From Nymphaea colorata (taxonomy: Eukaryota; Streptophyta; Magnoliopsida; Nymphaeales; Nymphaeaceae), in assembly GCF_008831285.2 (NCBI RefSeq), contig NC_045150.1:11267868-11331867 (forward strand): a stretch of 64,000 nt of DNA. Reading direction: 5' to 3'. The notes beneath the pieces were generated by a model, which searched no databases, had not been told where the DNA came from, and saw nothing but the letters and a program-made list of their open reading frames with translations. A program made the translations under genes and the position numbers. Of this stretch, positions 1 through 13,981 are shown one piece after another (position 1 is the first letter of the stretch; each line of letters opens with the position of its first letter).

Positions 1-50
1 AACATGTTAGCCTGTTAGATGCTTCTACAAGAGGAAAAAAAGATCTCAAC

Positions 51-173
<123 letters not shown>

Positions 174-976
174 GTCTTGTGATATTTGGACAAAAATTTA
201 AAGACTATATGCATGCTAGTAAGACTAAAGAACATACGATTTTTCCTTTTCTTGGTTTATGTATTCTTTTAAGCCAAATTTGGCAATATGGGTACCACTC
301 GTAAGAATTTTTCCAAATGTGTGACCAAAATTTCATGTTTAACTTTGAAGATTTCCTTTTGGTGAGGAAGCCAAGAGGAGACATGGCAAGAAAATTAGGG
401 GAAGAAAACAAAGGTAAGTGGATGGCAAGGAAAAACTTGTGGCCCAAAAACCAGGGGCCGCAAGCAGGAAGGTGTCTCCAATATGGATAGAGCAAAGCTG
501 AGGTCAGACTTTCTTTTCCATATCTAATTGTGGGCAGTTGATCTCAAATGTTGGGAAAGTGGAGTTGCAAAAGAACACCTGGATGTGGGTGGGCCTACTC
601 AAATTTGTGAAGCTTAAAATTTAATTTTAATAGACAGGATAAATAATTTGTACAACTTGTATGATTCAGGTTCCTGCCAGATATTTGGCAGTTTGTGAGA
701 GGCAAAGCCAACCTCTCTTGCCCCCCTGCACTCATGGTCCAAGTTGTTTTGGGATTTGGGTGGTCGTAGGTACACCAATCAATGAGAGTGTCAGTATGCA
801 AACCAAGGACTTATCGTCACACTCATACCAACTGGTTACACTATGCCCTTCAGGCTAGATTTTTGAACAAATCAAAATCTATTTATGAATCAAATTGCTT
901 GGTAAATAGATTAAACGAATTGCACGAATCCATGTTGTGATTGAAAGGTCACATGTGAACTAGAATTTTTTGGATG

Positions 977-1007
<31 letters not shown>

Positions 1008-1530
1008 CATAGTAATTGAACCAAACATATTTATGTAAAATTTTGGAGTTAACTAATATATAAATAAAAAATTATTGGATTATGTGGGCAATTGCCTACA
1101 TGCCCACATGTGGCTCCTGTCCTAGTAAATACCATACTATTTAGGTAAAGAGATAAAAACAAGAATTTGTTATTAAAACGTTTGTTTTACTATCTAACCT
1201 TTTAGATGTAATGTTAAGATCTGTAATGTGGTGAGAAAAATATATTTGATAAGTAAAAAATGAACAACTCTAGTAATATTATTAAATTTTTTGTTTTACT
1301 TCAGTAATATTTTTTTAATAAGTAAAAAATGAACAACTCTTATAATATTAATATATTTGATAATACCAAAATCACATTTTTTTTATAAAAAAACTTCAAT
1401 TAAAGCCTGTTTTTTACTGACTTAGTGTTATAAATGTAGTTTGATGTTCACATGTTGCTTCAAATATAAATTTAAAAAGTTTAGCCTTTGTCTTTTTTTT
1501 ATTTATCAATCTCTCTTACTTTCGTAAAAT
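1008..1530 (+). repeat. (TA)n-flanked dispersed AT-rich element, copy 1
   Basis: Shares AAAAAATGAACAACTCT, CAACATTTT-like and AAAGCCTGTTTTTTA blocks with copies at 34 kb, 35 kb and 42 kb. Bounded by (TA)n at 976-1006 and 1531-1551. An internal stretch near 1250-1350 is duplicated. Confidence 0.55.
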
Positions 1531-1550
1531 TATATATATATATATATATA

Positions 1551-1597
1551 TTACCTAAGCAGTCTTTTTTATTTACCAATCTCTCTCACTTTCGTAA

Positions 1598-1651
<54 letters not shown>

Positions 1652-1698
1652 ACGAAAGTGAAAGAGATTGGTAAATAAAAAAAAGACTGCTTAGGTAA
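1551..1698. repeat. Long near-perfect hairpin across a (TA)n core
   Basis: TTACCTAAGCAGTC...CTTTCGTAAAATT (1551-1602) is mirrored by AATTTTACGAAAGTG...GACTGCTTAGGTAA (1647-1698). A third, direct copy of the CTTTCGTAAAATT end lies at 1500-1531. Confidence 0.85.
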
Positions 1699-2194
1699 CG
1701 GACAAAGTCTAAACCTTTTAAATTTATAAAGAAAAATAATTTCTAATTTTTTGTTTAAAATTAATTAATTTATATATATATATATTTATATATAATCAAA
1801 GAACAGAATTGTTTCATGAGCTTGGGCGGCTTTATCAAGTTGTGGGGGAAAAGGGGACCAACGGCCGCAGAACTGCCGTCGTGGACGTTGACCAGCACGA
1901 GTATCTGGCGGGGCCCACAACCCCTGAAATCAACATCGTCCACGTGTGATCGGGGTCCACCTTCCTTTCTTATCCCTTCCTCACATTTTTCCACCTTCAT
2001 GTTCTTTTTTTTAAGGGATTTCTTTGTTAAGATTGGGGAAATTTGAGCAAACTTGGCATCATTTGTACGTTTAAATATTATATTCAATGAACATTTCTTT
2101 GTTAAGTTTTAATAAACATCTTATATTCAATGTTTACAATATGGTTTGGATTCGGATATTAATTTAGAGATTACATTCACATTAAATTAAGAGT

Positions 2195-2290
2195 ATGACT
2201 TTGGATTTTGGATTCAGATATAATATAAGTTTTTTCTTCATTCAAATTTGGAAATGAATTCAAATCTGAATATATATAAACAAAAAAAAA
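2195..2290 (+). repeat. Fragment of the hAT-like MITE family
   Basis: TTGGATTTTGGATTCAGATAT...TTCAAATCTGAATAT resembles 36425-36490. No terminal repeats. Confidence 0.5.
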
Positions 2291-2323
2291 ATATTGTGAA
2301 GTATATGTTTGATTAGAATCCAA

Positions 2324-2389
2324 TCGCTTGATAAGAGTCATGCTTGGGCCATGCCATCGCTTGATAAGAGTCATGCTTGGGCCATGCCA
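2324..2389 (+). repeat. 33-bp tandem duplication
   Basis: Two identical units beginning TCGCTTGATAAGAGTCATGC. Confidence 0.9.
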
Positions 2390-2459
2390 CAACACGTAAC
2401 TGCAGCCCAAGCTCGGCCTGACACCTAAAACCCATGCTCGGCTTGACACCTAAAACCCG

Positions 2460-2695
2460 GGTTCAGCCCGGTTAAAATAAAAAATATTTTTAAATATAAA
2501 ATAATACATAGATATAATTAATCATAATAAAATATATATCATTATAAAAATAAATATAATATTAAAAAACACATAAAGCCGAATAGGGCTCCGTCGGACC
2601 AACCCAACATAGCTTGATAAGTTGTCCAGCCAGCTCGGTACACTTTTTTTGAGCCTGAACCCATACCCAATCGGGCCCGTACCAATGCGGCAAGT
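2460..2695 (+). repeat. Dispersed repeat, copy A
   Basis: Collinear with 42720-42985: CCGGTTAAAATAAAAAATAT, an AT-rich centre, TATTAAAAAACA, GAGCCGAAT-type sequence and a GAGCCTGAACCCA/CAATCGGGCCCGTA end. Confidence 0.6.
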
Positions 2696-2714
2696 GTCTC
2701 TTTAAATACCAATG

Positions 2715-3110
2715 CCCAGCGTTACTTGAAATCACTAGTGAACAATTCTTGGATCTGTCTCCGGCAAGTGTCCTCTTCTTTGAAAAACAACCTCACCGGA
2801 GCATTGCCGGAGTTCGGGGGCGAGCACTGCAGTATCTCTGATCTCTGGGTCGATGAGGACATTCTTTCTGGCTCTTTGCCTCTTGGCATGAGAAAATACC
2901 GTCCTCTTCCGAACTTTTTATGTCTGACAACCGATTCATCGGAAATCTCCACGAGTTTTTGAGTCTTGAGGTCATCGATCTCAGCAACAGACTAGCAGGT
3001 GCCACACAAGACAACCTTAGAGAATCTGCAGAACTTGGGCGAGTAAATACTTTCTGAGAACAATCTTAGTGGGAGAATACCGAGGGAGCTAGGTAACTAG
3101 AGTCAATTGA
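2715..3110 (+). pseudogene. Leucine-rich-repeat receptor kinase fragment, broken
   Basis: Peptides across shifting frames fit LRR repeats: NNLTGALPEFGG, LSGSLPLG, DNRFIGNLHEFLSLEVIDLSN, LSENNLSGRIPRELGN, then SQLTAASVWGNKV. At least two frameshifts and stops. No kinase domain in the window. Confidence 0.65.
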
Positions 3111-3554
3111 CCGCTGCTTCAGTCTGGGGAAATAAGGTCTCTGTAATTTTTTTCTTGTTTCAAACTGAACCTAGAAATCCAACTGCTTTAAAACACGAAT
3201 ATATATGCAGATCATGTTGAATCTTCATCAGATTTTAGTTAGACACTAGAACGGAACACGTGATATTGTCAGTTTTTAGTTGGATACAAGAACGGAACTG
3301 CACATCGTATTTATGAGATCTACTTAAACGAATTTCGGATCAACAATCTGATCCATTTACATTCCTAATTTTCTTTACTAAGACTATTGCACAATAAGTG
3401 TAAAGTTGAAACATCAGGGATCTAGGCCATCCCCAGGCTTTTCTTGTCAAAGATTTATAAGGAACGCGGTGAAATTTGCTTTCCAGAATATTGAATACAC
3501 AGTGAAATTGTTTCGATTGACAAGTTTAGATTGTCCAATGAAAGATGTTAATTT

Positions 3555-3653
3555 AATGACAATTGTGGGTTTAATACATCTGGTATAAATGACAATTGTG
3601 GGTTTAATACTTCTCGTATAAATGACAATTATGGGTTCAGTACAACTGGTATT
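3555..3653 (+). repeat. 33-bp tandem triplication
   Basis: Three units beginning AATGACAATTGTGGGTTTAA at 3555, 3588 and 3621; the third is diverged. Confidence 0.9.
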
Positions 3654-4283
3654 AAGTGTTTATAATGCATCGATTTGAGATCTGATGGATTCCAAATTTA
3701 CACTGAGCATTCATTCGCTGCAATGTCAAAAATTATGTGTAGATACAGTTGATCAACAGGAGGGAGCATTCAAGGGCTTTACCAAATGAAGGGTTCATAA
3801 TATAGACAGTTGGTCACACCGGTGATGGGCACTGGAGGCGTGAATTTCCTTGGCCTATTTAAAGTAGCTATTTCATCTCGCAATCTTTTAAACTGTCTAG
3901 TATAATATGTTACAGCACAACATACAAATAATTCATGCATTATTCCAAACTTTTCCACCATTCATATGAACTTCCTCTAGTATATTTAACTCATTGTAGC
4001 ACAGATCTCTACTAGTTCAAGAAAGTATATGCAACTCAGCTCTACTAGTTCCACAAAGTCAAAGCAACTCGTTTTACCATCCATCAGGAATCATCAACTC
4101 CGTGATTGCATTCCACGAATGCTAGCCAAAGAAAATTGAAAGACAACGGCCCGAGCTTGCTTGCATCTCCAGTTCTAGTCCAAATGAAGTCATGATCCAC
4201 ACTTTCCTGAAGATAAGAGTTAATGTACCATCCTAATCCAAGTTAAGCAAGCATTTACCCAACTAGACATGCACGAATGAGTT

Positions 4284-4391
4284 TCACATTGCTCCAGCGC
4301 CTCCACCATTTGAAGCAGTAAGTTTCTTGCTGATAAGGTCCCTCAACTCAATTTCACCAGGAAACCTCTGTGAAGTTAGTTTGGAGAATAC
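4284..4391 (-). CDS. SelT-like exon 4 (C-terminal exon, 13.4 kb from exon 3)
   Basis: 108 nt including TGA. The acceptor is excellent: a long pyrimidine run, then GTTGTAG|GTATTC. The encoded VFSKL...QRFPGEIELRDLISKKL is the expected continuation after VYCNGEL in plant SelT proteins, and phase 0 matches the exon 3 donor. This match ties the exon to the gene despite the distance. The tail after KKL (Gly/Ala-rich) is not conserved. Confidence 0.9.
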   Translation of the reverse strand, partial: VFSKLTSQRFPGEIELRDLISKKLTASNGGGAGAM

Positions 4392-7300
4392 CTACAACAA
4401 AAAAAAAAAAAGGAAAGAAACAGTACCAGGATCATGTTAGATACTACATAAAACGTACTCTATTTGTGAGAACAAAACCTAATTAATTTCCAAACAAACA
4501 TCTGAAGGATTCTTTTTTTACAAATATTGAAATCGATGAAGCTAACCAAGTGCATAAATGACATGAAAAGGCATGTCTGGTCAAAAGGCAACATGAGATC
4601 AGACAGAGGGCATCATAACTTTAACAAGACAATTCAGCAATAACTTTAAACATGCAAAGGAAAAGTCCATATTTTCTGAAAGTCAAAATCATATGTACCA
4701 AGAAACCAAAACTGCATCTATATGAAATAAGCATGCATATGAACAGGAAAGCCCATCAGAACAAACTCGCAGGAATACAAATATTGATTGCCAGGTTAGT
4801 TTGGGGTCACATTGATCGAGGCAAGGCTTAGTGACACCAGCATACGAATGCAAAGAATATCACAAGTTTTCAGAGATTTATACACCGAGAATCAATCCAT
4901 ATGAAGAGTGAACATACATGGCCAAACAACAGTCTCCTTGATAAAACTTGAGAAGGTTTTGGGCTTTGCACACAGTTCATAAATCAAGGCAGTAGCCTTC
5001 CCAGGAATTTCCATTCAAAAACCTCGCTAATAAAGGGCAGAGGGTTTCGGTGGGTCGAATATGTTCACAGGACTTTGGGGCTATGAATCACCAATTTCAA
5101 CTGCATTTCAGATGGTGGACAACAGGACTGTGCTAGAAGAGGGGCTACTGATAGACAAAAAAGATGGAATGGAGGTTCTACATCAAATTGCAAAAATGAT
5201 AAAAAAGTAAACTATATCATGACTGGCAAAGGGAAAAATGTGATTGATCCCCCCCCCCCCCCCCCCCCAACCCATAGAACCAACTACATACACCTTCATG
5301 GAGTTCAAAAGTTAAGAGTTCACGAAGATGATTTATTTGCTGCAGGAGCTGATTATTTGAAAAGCAGAAAGCAAGAACTTCTGAAGAATTATTGGACCAG
5401 ATGTCGTTTGATAAACTGATGGCATATGGTATTCGTATTCTGACCCCTTCTATTGAAAATGGCTCTCAATCCTTCCACGAAGCATGCCAGAAAAATGAAG
5501 AGTAAAACTCAAGAGTTGGGGCTAGATGACTACCAAACAGATTCTTTTGAGGCTTTATAGGATGCCTGAAAATCTTAAATCTTAAAATGTTTCAAGAATT
5601 TCAACAAATTAGGAGGATTCCTGAAGATACTGGAAATTACATTTCCAAAACACAGTACAAACTAATGTTGACCAGATTAGATTCATTATTTTTTTAAAGC
5701 AAACATCCTTAAATTAATGATTGAAGGTCTCGCCCAGAGAAACAAGCCCACAAATCCACTCTATTAGTCTTTCCAGAACATGTCTTTAGCCACAGAAGAC
5801 AAATCCATGTGTCAGATAACTGAGAACGAGGTTATTGACCCTACTGAAAAAATACATCGAGGCTTTCACCTTGAATTTTGCCACATGAAAAGTCTTTAAC
5901 TTCACAAAAAGAGTTCTCTAAGTTTGAGGCTTCAGCTTTAAACTTCAACAATTGTAAAGCCCTTGACTGCACCATTAGGTGTTTCCTGTTTACAGGCCTA
6001 ATTGTTATCAGTAATGGAGAGCAATAACTTTGATGAGTTTTGCTTCTATTGAGCTGTTAGGGGGCCCATGCCTAATAAAATGCCACTGGAGGTTGACATT
6101 AGCACAAGATATTGTGCTGAGTCAAAGAACTCCAATCTTTCAACCAATCAACATGACAGCAAAAAATGGATTTGCTAAAACTCAAGCAGTTTCCTGAAAA
6201 ATAGAATCTAATATGACACTATTAAACTTCAGAGATATCCTGGTTATTCCCAATAAGATTGCTCAGGAACAAAAAATGTCTTCTAAAGCATAATCTGCTT
6301 GCAAGAATCCAATTAGATTAAATTCATCTGGTCTGTATCCTTTCCAAACTTAGAAGAGATGGTGCAAAGTATTGGAAGAATTCAAAAGCAGATCAACCTT
6401 AAAATGTTAGACAACTAAGTCTTATTTCTAGCTGGTGCCTTGGTGCCACTGAGAAACCGTGGATTGAATGCATGCCAAATTTGCTGGATTCATAGTTTAT
6501 GAGAGCAACACAGTGACCAGTCATATTCTGGGCACTTGATGAACACAGAATCCAAGAACACAACATTTAAGATCCAAAAAGTAATAAAATAAAATAAATA
6601 TTATTATGAGTCAATGTTTAACACCCAGTGAGTCAGGACTCCACTCATCCACATCAAGTCAGTGACTCATGACTTGGTGAGTCAACTTGGTGACTCAAGA
6701 CAGGTTATGTAAACTATTAATTTTGAAAAGACACTTGGCCCCATCGGGTCAACCCAGTAACTCGATTCCAAGACTCGTTGTGGCTTCGTCAAAACGCACA
6801 TGACTCCATCAGGTCATGAGTTACAAGTCAGCCGAGCTTTTATTGACTAGATAACTCTAGACCAACGTCACACGGGTACGTGGGTTTTGCCCATGTACCC
6901 ATACCAGTATGGTGGTAAGCCTTGGTACGGTTCAGATCGGTTCTGAGTCAGAACCAATCCAAACCACTTTAAATGAACTCATTTTCGCCAGACACCTCTT
7001 CCTCCTTTGTCCTTAACTTCATACAACATATCTCTGGCAATGGACTCAATGGAGAGCTTTGCTGGCCCGCGGTGACTGGCGATGAACGTCGGCCAGCGGC
7101 AATCAGCGACAGACGTCGGCCAGCAAGGTAAGTGTTTTTTTTCATTCTCTTTTTAGGGCTCTTTAGATTTTTCCCCCTTTGTTGTTTGCTCCCCTATTTT
7201 TTGTGTTTCTTCTGTCATTGTTAGAGAGTTGGATAAACCTTTGTCTAGATTTTTGGCTTGCTCCACAGGCGAACGTGTTCTACTACACCTACAAGTCATC

Positions 7301-8181
7301 TGTTTCCGTGCTCTTTGATTTGAAATTAATCTCACGCCGTGCCATCTGTTTCTTATATTTATGTTACCTTTTTTGTTGATTTCATGTATATAATTAATAT
7401 ATATAACTATCGCCATACTGCTGTACTAGGATTGGTGAAAATGTCGTACCCGTACCTGCTTCCCCGTACCCATACCTATGTGACATAGCTCTAGACAAGA
7501 CACAAATATGCAATGACATCTCTTTAAAATGTAAACAGATTTCTTGATCTAAAAATAAAGAAAATCCACAGGAGTTTTCCGTGCTCTGAGTTGAAATTAA
7601 TCTCACGCTGTGGCATCTGTTTTGTGTCATCTGTTTCTTTATGTTACCTTTTTTGTTGATTTCATGTATATAATTAATATATATAACTATCACCGTACCG
7701 CCGTACCAGGACTGGCGAAAATGTTGTACCCGTACCTGCTTCCCCGTACCCATACCTATGTGACATTGCTCTAGACAAGACACAAATATCCAATGACATC
7801 TCTTTAAAATGTAAACAGATTTCTTAATCTAAAAATAAAGAAAATCCACAGAAGTTTTCCCACCCTTTCATCCCTGTCTAGTTTCCAGAACTGCATTATT
7901 CACCACCCAGCATCATTACTTCCACCAGCAACCATTTTCTGGTGTTTGATTGGTGTGAAAAGTTCCTCTGGTAATGGAAGAACACGTTTACCATATGTTT
8001 TTGCTGTTTATTTTGACGGTTTGGTTGCTGATCTCCATTTTTGCCAATTCTTCCTGCCAGTTTCCCCACAACTTCGAATCCCGTGGACTTGTTACAAAGG
8101 CAGAGAGTGGTCCTACTCAGCTACTAGTCAGACAGAATAGTTGCTGGTTTGACATCAGACATCATAGGCATACTAACGATG

Positions 8182-8240
<59 letters not shown>

Positions 8241-8944
8241 TTGGTAAGTACTAGATAGGTAAGGAACAATCTCAACCATTGATTTTTTTTTTCAAAAGGG
8301 TGGTTGAGAGAAAAAACAAGGAGAAAGGTTATGGGGCACTTTTGTCATCTAATATTAGATCATACTTTTTTCTTATTGTTTTTCTCTCAATTGTGTGTAA
8401 AAGATCAAGGGTTAAGATTGTTCTTTATCCGTCTAGCAACTACCGATTTCTCTCTCTTTATACCTAAGTCACATGGGTACTTTAGTAAGGTCCACGTACC
8501 CGTACCCAAAATGGGTACTTTGACACTTGGGAACCTATAGATCCAAACTACTTAATTTTACTTTGATTTAATTTTTTCTACCTTACTTTTTATTATATTC
8601 TTTAGATGTGAAAATTCGATTGATGTTCATATTTGACTAGGGGGCTGCTTGATTGTCCATATGTTTAAATTTTTTTATAGGTTTCTTAAACACACTGTTG
8701 CAAGAGCCGTTCATATATATTTTTTTATATTATTTATTTGTTTATGTTGATGTATATTTTTTATTTTGATACATATTTTCTAAGTATTTCTTATTGTTTA
8801 TATATATATACGGCCGTACCCCCGCACCCAAGTTTTTTGAAAATGATCAGTATTCGTACCCGCACCGGTACCCGCACCGACACCCATACCCATGATAGAA
8901 ATGTAGCACCAATATCTGTAACCCGAAAACAGCACTCACGCAGG

Positions 8945-8996
<52 letters not shown>

Positions 8997-11900
8997 ACAA
9001 GAAGAAACTGAGGAGAAGAAGCCGTAGCCAAAATGGTTTGCACGGCCTCTATTTATAATCTCATTTTCAGAATTCTAAGAGTCTCCAATCGTAGAATCCT
9101 AGGAGATTTCACAAGCTCCAAGGACATTAATTACATCATAGAAACCTAAGAGACTTCACATATTACAAGGATATTAACTACAACATAGAATCCTAGGAGA
9201 CTTCCCATATAACAAGGATATTAACTATAATATAGAACCCTAGGAGACTCTTCACATGTTACAAGGACATTAAATATTTTAACACATTCTACAAGGAGGT
9301 GGAATCCTAAGAGACTCCTCTTCAACGTGCTGGTGAAGGATTTATATTTTAACACCCTCCCTCAAGTTGTGCATGGTTTTACACCATGTACAACTTGCCT
9401 TTTAGAAACCAGAATCGTTCCTTTGTTAATCCTTTTGTAAATAAGTCTGCAACTTGTTCATCTGTACGAACATAAATAGGCTGAATTTCCTTGTCTTCCA
9501 CCTTTTGTCTAACAAAGTGTTGATCAATCTCAATGTGCTTTATTCGACCATGTTGTACGGGATTAAAGGCAATGTTAATAGCGCTTTGATTATCGCACAT
9601 TAACATTGATGTTTTAATCTTTTCTCCAATGTCTTCTAGCAAATGTCTAACCCATGTAACTTCAGCAGTACCTGCAGCCATGCATCTGTATTCAGCTTCA
9701 GTGCTGGATCTTGCTACTGCCTTTTGCTTTCGACAACTCCAAGACACAAGATTACGTCCAATGAAAATACAAAAACCAGAAATGGACTTTCTTTGATCGG
9801 GATCTCCAGCCCAATCTGCATCTGTGAATGTCATAAGTTGATGTCCAGTAGTTATATTTTCACTCTTACCATAAACTAAGCCATCTCCTGCTGTCCCTTT
9901 AAGATATCTTAATATTCTTTTGACAGCATCCATGTGAGTATCTCTAGGTGCATGCATAAATTGGGATACTTGATTCACAGCATATATAATATCTGGTCTA
10001 GTAAATGTAAGATATTGAAGTGCCCCAACAATACTTCGATATTGCGTAGGATCTTCATATAACTCCCCATCTTGAGCACTTAGTCTTTGATTTAGAACAC
10101 TAGGAGTTCCAACAGGCTTACAATCAGACATACCTGACTTTTTCAACAAATCCAACGTGTATTTCTGTTGTGTCAATGTGAGGCGATTATTGTGCCTATC
10201 AATCTCCACTCCAAGAAAGAATCGTAAATCACCAAGCTCTTTCATTTTGAAGTTTTGCATCATCAAAACTTTAGCTTCTTCTATGTGTTTTTCTGAATTG
10301 CCTGTGATAACAATATCATCAACATATATAAGAAGTAAAGTAAATATGTTTTCCTTTCGATAAATGAAAAGAGAGTGATCTAGAGGACATCTCCGAAAAC
10401 CACATTCTTGAATCTTGCAAGAGAAACTGTCAAACCACGAACGTGAGACCTGTTTAAGTCCATAAATAGATTTTCTTAGTTTGCAAACCCATGCATGAGA
10501 GTCTCCTTTCGTGTATCCTGGAGGTTGTTCCATATATACTTCCTCCCTTAAATCACCATGAAGAAAAGCATTCTTCACGTCCATTTGATGTAGTCTCCAT
10601 CCATATTCAACTGCCAATGATATAATCACGCGAATTGTTCCCATTTTGATCACAGGGCTGAATGTCTCATCATAATCTTCTCCATATTGTTGTGTAAACC
10701 CTTTTGCTACTAACCTTGCTTTGTGTCTTTCTATGCTGCCGTCAGGTTTGTATTTAATTTTGTATACCCATTTGGAGCCCACTACGTTCTTTTCGTGTGG
10801 CCTCGGAACGATCTCCCATGTTCCACATTCATGCAAGGCATCCATTTCTTCTTTCATAGCCTTTCTCCAATGATGTGATTTTGATGCTTGATCAAATGAA
10901 GTAGGTTCTTCCTCCTTGCCAACTTTTGCCATGAATAACTGAAAATCAAGTGATAAAGAATCATAGCTAACCCACCTGTGAATGGGATGACGAATGCGTT
11001 GGGATCTTCTAAGGTGGGGCATGTTGTCTTCTTCACTGTGAGCATCTCTGTCCCTTAGTCGTCGACTGTAGATAAGACCTGAATACCGATGTGCATCGTT
11101 GCTCTGTTCATTATTGTTTTCGTGATGACTTGATGACTGTGTTGGATCTTCTTGATTTTCACTTTGAGTCATATCCGACGGTTGTATTGCTCTCTCTGAA
11201 TCTTCACTTTGAGGCACATCATTTTCTATAACAGGATCTGCATTGAATAACTGTGTACTGGTCCAGGGATCATAAGATTCAATGGTCATAGGCATTTCAT
11301 TTGTATTATCAAAACTATGTTCATCAAAAATGACATTTCTTGAAGTTTTGATACGTTTAGTTGTTGGATCATAGCATCGAAAACCTTTATATTCATCAGC
11401 ATATCCAACGAATCTACATTGAATAGCTTTGTCTTGAAACTTGTTCCTCAAGGCAGCATCAACGTGAACATAGCATACACAACCAAAAACCTTCAAGTTC
11501 TTGTAATCAGGTTGTTTGCCTAAGAGTGTAAAATATGGCGATTTAGACATCAAGAGTGTCATAGGCAAACAATTTATTATGTATACAGCAGTATGGAAGG
11601 CTTCAGTCCACAAGGAAATGGGCACATTAGTATCATGCATCATGCTCATGGCGCTTTCAACTATATGTCGATGTTTCCGCTCAACTACACCATTTTGTTG
11701 TGGTGTGTAAGGGCAGGAAATTTGTCTAGTTATCCCTTTTTCACGTAGAAATTCAATAAAATCAAACGAGGAATATTCTCCCCCTCCATCACATTGAAAA
11801 TGCACCACATTGGATGAAAATTTAGTTTGAATCATGGCATAGAAGTTTCGAAATATGTGAGGTACTTCTGATTTGTGTTTCATGAAGTAAATCCAGGTGA

Positions 11901-13937
11901 AACGTGAGTAAGAGTCAATGAATAAGACATAATATCTTGACCCAGACATGGAATCAATAGGGGCTGGCCCCCATACATCAGAAAAAATAGTTTCAAAAGG
12001 TTTGGAAGCCCTTTGATTTATATTATGGAAAGGTAAAACATGACTCTTACAAAGTCCACAACTTGAACATTTTTTTACACTTGAAGTAAGAGGTAAACTT
12101 GATCTTGGAATGAGACTATCTGTGACAAGTTTTTCAATGAAATGTCGACCACAGTGTCCTAGCCGACTATGCCACAAATCAGACTCCAAAAATTGGTTAG
12201 GGCCCCTTACTTTTGATTGAAAATGGCAAGAACTTGGCACTGATGACGCATTATGAGAAAGAGAAAATGTCTTCAATCCTATATCAAAAGTGGATGAATC
12301 CTTGGGTAGACATTCCTTGAGGACGTACATATTCCCTTGACGCTCCCCTCTAGCGAACATTTTCTTCGTTTGGAGGTCCTTGACATAGACAGAAGAAGGT
12401 GTGAATTCAACAGAAGAGCTTGTATCATCAATGAGTTTAGAAATGGATATGATGTTCTTTTTGATATTGGGAGCAAGAACAACATTAGACAGTGATAGAG
12501 ACGAGGATGACAATGGAATATGTGCATTTCCAATATGTGTAATAGGATGAGATTTTCCATCACCTGTTATAATGCAACTTCTACCGTAATGAGGGGATAA
12601 GTTAGTCAATTTACCTGCATTTCCTGTCACATGGGTAGCTGCACCTGAATCCAAGAACCATTCTCCCTGCTCATTTTGCTTTATAGTCATCTTTGAGAAT
12701 GCGGCCATCAATAGCTGTTGCATATCTTCAGCGGTGGATTTAGAACTTTGTCCTCCTTGTTTATAATCATGTCTTACCCCTTTGTTTTTATTTTGAGGAT
12801 TAAACCAACATTGTGCCTTCATGTGTCCTTTCTTGTTGCACTGAAAACAAATTGGTATTTTTCTTGAAGTATCCAAAGGAGACATACCTTGGTTATGTGG
12901 TGTTGGTAGAATGCCACGACCACCATGGTTGGAGTTCCCATGGCTCTTACCAAACTTTACATTCATAGCCAACACATTTTGGGAGTTCCCTTGATCAGTC
13001 CTTTCAATGACTCTTTTCATATTCATTTCATGTTGGAGAAGTTTACCTTGTAGTTCGTTGAAGGAAGGCAGAACAGGAAGGACCTCAAGAGCTGTAATAA
13101 AAGCATGATAATCATGCCCAAGTCCATTCAAGGTTTGCTGCACCTTTTCCTTATCAGAAATGTTATTCCCTGAAGCAGCAAGTTGGTCTGCGATGGCCTT
13201 AATACGCCCCAAATAATCCATGATAGACGTTGAACCTTTGCTCAAATTCTGAAATTCTTTCTTTAAGTACATAATTCGAGCTTCTGATATTTGGGAAAAG
13301 GTATCAGCAAGGGTTTCCCATAATTCTTCTGCAGTACAATCATCAGAAACTGAAAGTAACACTTGTTGAGATAAAGTGGACAAAATATACGCAACCAGAC
13401 TTTGATCACGTCTCATCCACATAGCATGTTCAGGATTGTTGTCTTCATGAACAGCAATAACTTCTCCTGCCTCATTTTTTATTTCCTGTAAGACGGATAT
13501 TGGTGGAGCCTTTGTTGAACCATCGAGATGTCCAAAGAGGCCTTGACTTCTTATGAAAGGCATGATTTGCCTTTTCCAGATCAGATAATTCTCATGGTTG
13601 AGTTTTTCGGTAATAAGGTGAGGAAGAAAACTTGAGGACATGCCAGAATGCGAAAGGTTTTCCATGACAGCAGAAAGGAATGGTATATAGGTAGAAGATG
13701 AGAGGGAAAGAAGACACGATATAACAAGATGTGTCCTTGGTAAGCAAGAAGAAAAAGGAACAAGAATTACGCAAGAGAAAAGTAAATTCAGGATAGAGAC
13801 AAGATGAGAAAAGAGTTCTAACCAGATCAGACCTGTTTGGGCATTTCGTTTGGTAGAGATAACGTAACCTGGCGCTCTGATACCATGATAGAAATGTAGC
13901 ACCAATATCTGTAACCCGAAAACAGCACTCACGCAAG

Positions 13938-13981
<44 letters not shown>

